64,000 nt of DNA from positions 672,964-736,963 of the forward strand of contig NZ_CP109497.1 in assembly GCF_036231355.1 (NCBI RefSeq). The letters run 5' to 3'. Below are positions 61,475-64,000 of the stretch, piece by piece. Under the pieces are notes generated by a model. It had not been told where the DNA came from. It saw only the letters and a program-made list of their open reading frames with translations, and searched no databases. The stretch comes from Streptomyces sp. NBC_01431. GTDB lineage: Bacteria > Actinomycetota > Actinomycetes > Streptomycetales > Streptomycetaceae. A program made the position numbers and the translations under genes. The number at the start of each line of letters is the position of its first letter. The stretch's first letter is position 1.

Positions 61475-62137
61475 TCAGTTGGAGCGGTTCGGGGGGCGCC
61501 GGTCGGGCGTCGCGCTGCGGCTGTGCCTACCCCGGTCATCCCTGGGCGTGGACTCGGCGGAAGGGCGCGTGAGGACCTCGGCCGAGAGATAGTCCACTTC
61601 CTGTTCCGGCTCCATGAGGGCGCCGGACTCCGGATTGATGCTGTACGCGTCGAGTACCTCGCGTGCGGTGAGCGGGTGCAGCCACCCGTCCCGGACGGAC
61701 CACCCGCGCGCGGACTCGGCATCATCCGGTGTGGTCGTGCGCACCACCACACCGCCAGTGGCCCCAGGCAGGAATCCGAACGAGAGGGTCAACCAGAACG
61801 AGAGGGCCTCGACCTCGTCCACCGCGATCAAGTCGCCGTCATCGGCCAGCAGTTGGAGAAACCCCACCTGCTGACCGAGCGCCGATGCGACAGAACACAC
61901 CACCGTGTGACTCCCGGGACCGAGAACATCCAGCAGAGCAAAAAACGCGTCCTGCGCCTGCTTCACGACGGCGGCCGTCTCGTCGAGAGAAGGCTCCGTG
62001 TCTGCCGATAGGTCCGCTTCGGTGGGGGCGTCCACCAACGGCGGTGCCGGGGACCACCGCATCTCGTTCCTGTGCTGCGCCTCCGGGTTGTGGTGGCCGT
62101 CAAGAGTCAGTCGTACGTGATCTTTGAACTCGCTCAT
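61475..62137 (-). CDS. Hypothetical protein, plasmid block
   Basis: 220 residues from ATG 62137 (GGCAGGGG upstream). MSEFKDHVRLTLDGHHNPEA, AAVVKQAQDAFFALLDVLGP, LGQQVGFLQLLADDGDLIAV, DEVEALSFWLTLSFGFLPGA. A helical soluble domain, then an Arg-rich tail (RDDRGRHSRSATPDRRPPNR). No family recognised. It has its own promoter and hairpin (copy E) and sits just upstream of the 1414-residue gene. Confidence 0.65.
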   Translation of the reverse strand: MSEFKDHVRLTLDGHHNPEAQHRNEMRWSPAPPLVDAPTEADLSADTEPSLDETAAVVKQAQDAFFALLDVLGPGSHTVVCSVASALGQQVGFLQLLADDGDLIAVDEVEALSFWLTLSFGFLPGATGGVVVRTTTPDDAESARGWSVRDGWLHPLTAREVLDAYSINPESGALMEPEQEVDYLSAEVLTRPSAESTPRDDRGRHSRSATPDRRPPNRSN

Positions 62138-62170
62138 CGTCCCCTGCCTTGGGTTGGTCGAGTTGGTGGC

Positions 62171-62205
62171 GAGAGAGTTGCCGCTCTCTCTTGAAATCAA
62201 TAATA
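62171..62205 (-). promoter_or_regulatory. Promoter plus CGGCAA leader hairpin, copy E
   Basis: Minus strand: TATTAT (62205-62200), TGATTTCAA, then GAGAGAG-CGGCAA-CTCTCTC (62190-62171), seven perfect pairs. ATG 62137 follows 33 bases later. This is the cleanest copy of the element and matches copy F in the first 13 bases of the promoter block. Confidence 0.88.
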
Positions 62206-62257
62206 CTCCCTTGCGGGGGGTGGCCGTCAACCCTCAACCACCCCCCGCAAGAGGGAC

Positions 62258-63043
62258 CTACGACGACTCCACCGGCCTCACGTTCGTACGAAAGAGCTCG
62301 TCGTCCGTGAGACTGAACGCGACGCGCCGGACTTCGCCCGTGCTCGCGCGCCTGCCGTAGATCTCGATGTCAGTCAACTCGCGGTCCGCGTAGACGACTT
62401 GCAAGACACGTCCCTCCCATACCTCAGGCCTAACGGGCTGGCCCCGGGACGGGCGGCGCTGGACCTGAACCTGCTGCCCCTGGCTGATCCGGCGAACCGT
62501 CTGCTCCGTGGTGGCCGCCAGCAGCTCGTTCGCCCCGTGGCGAGCCTGGTCGGCGTGGACACGCCTGGCCACCTCGTCGGCGCACGGAAGACCGAAACCC
62601 CCGTCACTGGCGATCACGCCATACGCTTCGCGCCACCCCCGCACCTGGCACTCAACCGCCCTGCGCGACGCACACACGATCGTCAGGCCTTCCACGGTCA
62701 CAGACAGGGCACCGATCCCGTCAGGGCTCACCGTGGCGCTCCGGCCCCGGACCTTGGCGCGACGGGGCGCGTCGTCAAGAATGACAAACGAGTTGATAGC
62801 GAGCGAAGGTGCGCGCAATTCGCCTGCGTGGACCTGCTCGGGAAAGATGCGGTCGAGCAACTCGCTTGCCTCGCACCATCCTTCCCACCACACGCGTGCG
62901 GCGATAGGGTGCCGGAATTCGATGATTGCTGTCGGGATCTTGAGGAGCGGGATGAGCGTCAGACCGATATGCGCGTCGGTCTCATGCTCTCCCGCCAGGT
63001 GGATCGCGAGTCGGCTTACCGCGTCAATGGCCTCTGTTTCCAA
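62258..63043 (-). CDS. Hypothetical protein, first gene of the plasmid block
   Basis: 261 residues from TTG 63043 behind GAGGAG. METEAIDAVSRLAIHLAGEH, IIEFRHPIAARVWWEGWCEA, LSVTVEGLTIVCASRRAVEC, VYADRELTDIEIYGRRASTG. Beta-rich C-terminal domain. No family recognised. It has promoter/hairpin copy F and is the first gene inward from the telomere-like end. Confidence 0.65.
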   Translation of the reverse strand: METEAIDAVSRLAIHLAGEHETDAHIGLTLIPLLKIPTAIIEFRHPIAARVWWEGWCEASELLDRIFPEQVHAGELRAPSLAINSFVILDDAPRRAKVRGRSATVSPDGIGALSVTVEGLTIVCASRRAVECQVRGWREAYGVIASDGGFGLPCADEVARRVHADQARHGANELLAATTEQTVRRISQGQQVQVQRRPSRGQPVRPEVWEGRVLQVVYADRELTDIEIYGRRASTGEVRRVAFSLTDDELFRTNVRPVESS

Positions 63044-63070
63044 CGGGACTCCTCGGGTTGGTGAATGACG

Positions 63071-63108
63071 GTCAGCCAGTTTGCCGCCTGACTAGGAAAT
63101 CAATAATA
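63071..63108 (-). promoter_or_regulatory. Promoter plus CGGCAA leader hairpin, copy F
   Basis: Minus strand: TATTAT (63108-63103), TGATTTCCTA, then GTCAGG-CGGCAA-ACTGGCTGAC (63092-63071). The pair next to the loop is G-A. Either GTCAG pairs with the inner CTGGC (with G-U), or with the outer CTGAC. Start TTG 63043 lies 27 bases after it. Confidence 0.82.
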
Positions 63109-63135
63109 CACCATTTAGGCTGGGGTCGGACCTGT

Positions 63136-63195
63136 ATCTACTGCACCACCTGCTGCACAATCTGCTGCGGTATCTACTGCACTATCTGTTGCACC
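63136..63195. repeat. Five 12-bp tandem repeats
   Basis: Units begin at 63136, 63148, 63160, 63172 and 63184: ATCTACTGCACC, ACCTGCTGCACA, ATCTGCTGCGGT, ATCTACTGCACT, ATCTGTTGCACC. The consensus is ATCTRCTGCACC. They stand between the first gene's promoter and the telomere-like end. Iteron, subtelomeric repeat, or a Cys-rich short peptide (IYCTTCCTICCG) are options; DNA-level is likelier. Confidence 0.85.
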
Positions 63196-63299
63196 CCGCT
63201 TCTTTCGGGTGGCGACAAGTTCCTGGTGAGGCGGCGTGGTTGGCTCTGGTGGGGGTCAGACATCCCCTTCTACCCGTCTCCCTGCGCCCAATGATCAAA

Positions 63300-63665
63300 A
63301 AAGGAGGGTGGGGGCTTGGTCTGCGGGTGCGGCGGGGATGGGTGGGGGTTGGTTGGTGGCGCGCTCGGCCGGGGGCCTCGCGCGGTTGGGGTGGCGCGGG
63401 GGCCTGTGTGGCCGTCTGTGGGCCTAGGGCTCGGCCGGGCGGGTCCTGGGGTCGGTTCGCGGCTTGGGTCTCTGGCGGGGCTCTGTGTTCTTCGGTTCTT
63501 CGGGTTATTTTGAGGTTTCGTCAGGATCCTTCGTGGGGTGTGGTGTTGAGGGCGGATGGGTATTCTGCTTTCTGGGTGTGCCGATTGCTGGCGGGTTTCC
63601 CGGTCTCGGCTTTTTGTGCGGCCCTTGCCTAGGGTTCACTGGGTGGCGTGGAATTTGTTGGTGGT
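63300..63665. other. G/T-rich, A-poor non-coding tract
   Basis: About 365 bases in which the plus strand is strongly rich in G and T and poor in A (for example GTTGGGGTGGCGCGGGGG near 63385). No frame looks coding. It lies between the 12-bp repeats and the telomere-like palindromes. Strand bias of this kind can follow from single-direction replication or G-quadruplex-type structure; neither is shown. Confidence 0.6.
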
Positions 63666-63738
63666 AGTGGTCTAAAATCCCCAAAGCTACATGCTAGTTT
63701 CAATGTGATGCACCAGCCGCCCTGTTCGTAGCCAGCTT

Positions 63739-63980
63739 GCCCGCATAGCGGGCGGTTTTGGTCCTGGAGGCGGAGACGGAAGAGCTGTGTGGGGCTGCGG
63801 AGCTGGCCCGTTGTCAGGCCGCGCAGCGGCCGTTTGTCTCTTCGGTGGTGTGGCGGAGCCACACCTACAAGTCTGGAGCGGAGCGGAGGACTTGACGGCC
63901 CCTTTCAGGGGCCGGTGCCCGCGAAGCGGGCGCAACTCCGTTGCGAAGCAACGGAGTTCGAGCCGCGCGGAGCGCGGCTC
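63739..63980. repeat. Telomere-like run of palindromes with three-base loops
   Basis: Perfect stems with short loops at 63739-63753 (GCCCGC-ATA), 63817-63831 (GGCCGC-GCA), 63848-63864 (GTGTGGC-GGA), 63897-63913 (GGCCCCT-TTC), 63917-63931 (GCCCGC-GAA), 63934-63958 (11 pairs, loop GAA) and 63960-63980 (9 pairs, loop GGA). Dense hairpins with GNA-type loops are the hallmark of Streptomyces linear replicon ends, where they are bound by telomere-associated proteins. The canonical CCCGCGGAGCGGG end is not present in the window. Confidence 0.75.
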
Positions 63981-64000
63981 TTCACTGCACAGCGCGCAGC

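Noticed and set aside
57786..61592. A 1268-codon open frame on the plus strand opposite the 1414-residue gene
   Set aside because: Arg/His/Pro-rich text with no RBS or domain; a shadow of the minus-strand gene caused by GC bias.
63136..63195. A CRISPR array from the 12-bp repeats
   Set aside because: Units are contiguous without spacers and there are no cas genes in the window.
63058..63294. A 78-residue Cys-rich peptide gene across the 12-bp repeats
   Set aside because: No RBS, it starts inside another gene's leader, and the Cys pattern follows from the DNA repeat.
1..64000. tRNA, rRNA genes or insertion sequences
   Set aside because: No cloverleaf-type segment, rRNA-like stretch, or transposase with terminal repeats was recognised by eye; a tRNAscan/ISfinder run would be decisive.

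Overview
The window is actinobacterial and almost certainly Streptomyces: about 70% GC, third-position GC bias, stop/start overlaps of the ATGA/GTGA type, and many Streptomyces-typical families (replication-relaxation protein, DUF397/XRE-DUF5753 pair, DUF6221, LPD29-like, DUF3560). It looks like one arm of a linear plasmid, or a plasmid-like chromosome end: a conjugation region lies on the left, and the last ~260 bases at the right edge are a run of short palindromes with three-base loops, the signature of Streptomyces telomeres.

Layout. 1-4810 (minus): a Tad/type II secretion-like set (TadB-like, TadA/CpaF ATPase, TadZ-like, CpaB-like SAF protein, a secreted protein, a lipoprotein). 5276-5521: a truncated Ser/Thr kinase. 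5573-18433 (minus): ten tightly overlapping genes of a T4SS-like conjugation system (TcpC-like, small membrane protein, PrgI/SCG-like, VirB4, VirB6-like, transglycosylase/NlpC, VirD4-like ATPase, replication-relaxation protein). 18434-19532: a control region with two copies of a composite palindrome and part of a TGCGCA cluster. 19533-22.8k (plus): HTH protein and membrane proteins, then gene remnants. 22982-23610: degenerate Fic/Doc-type toxin-antitoxin pair. 23.8-28.7k: XRE/DUF397 regulators with a 21-bp operator-like array, a resolvase-like protein, a methyltransferase and small proteins. 28.9-41.1k: a metabolic island (HhH-GPD glycosylase, B12-type radical SAM, thymidylate-kinase-like protein, Nudix, cupin-like, two GT2 glycosyltransferases, epimerase, HD hydrolase, unknown 447-aa protein) with an XRE-TPR regulator and a broken UDP-glucose dehydrogenase. 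41.2-49.3k: small regulatory and hypothetical genes, several disrupted. 49.4-63.1k (all minus): a plasmid-maintenance-like block with a ParB-like protein, an N6-adenine-type methyltransferase, an LPD29-like gene, a 1414-aa DUF3560-type protein and unknown proteins. 63.1-64.0k: non-coding 12-bp tandem repeats, a G/T-rich tract and telomere-like palindromes.

The most striking discovery candidate is in the right-hand block. Seven leaders there carry a small hairpin whose loop, CGGCAA, is invariant while the stem changes on both sides together. Four copies sit directly behind the same unusual promoter (TATWATTGATT), so the hairpin would form at the extreme 5' end of the mRNA. This looks like a shared cis-acting RNA element that coordinates a plasmid regulon.

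Many genes carry single-base frameshifts or in-frame stops. Either this arm is decaying or the assembly has residual indel/substitution errors; reads would decide. All function calls come from reading motifs by eye; no database search was run.
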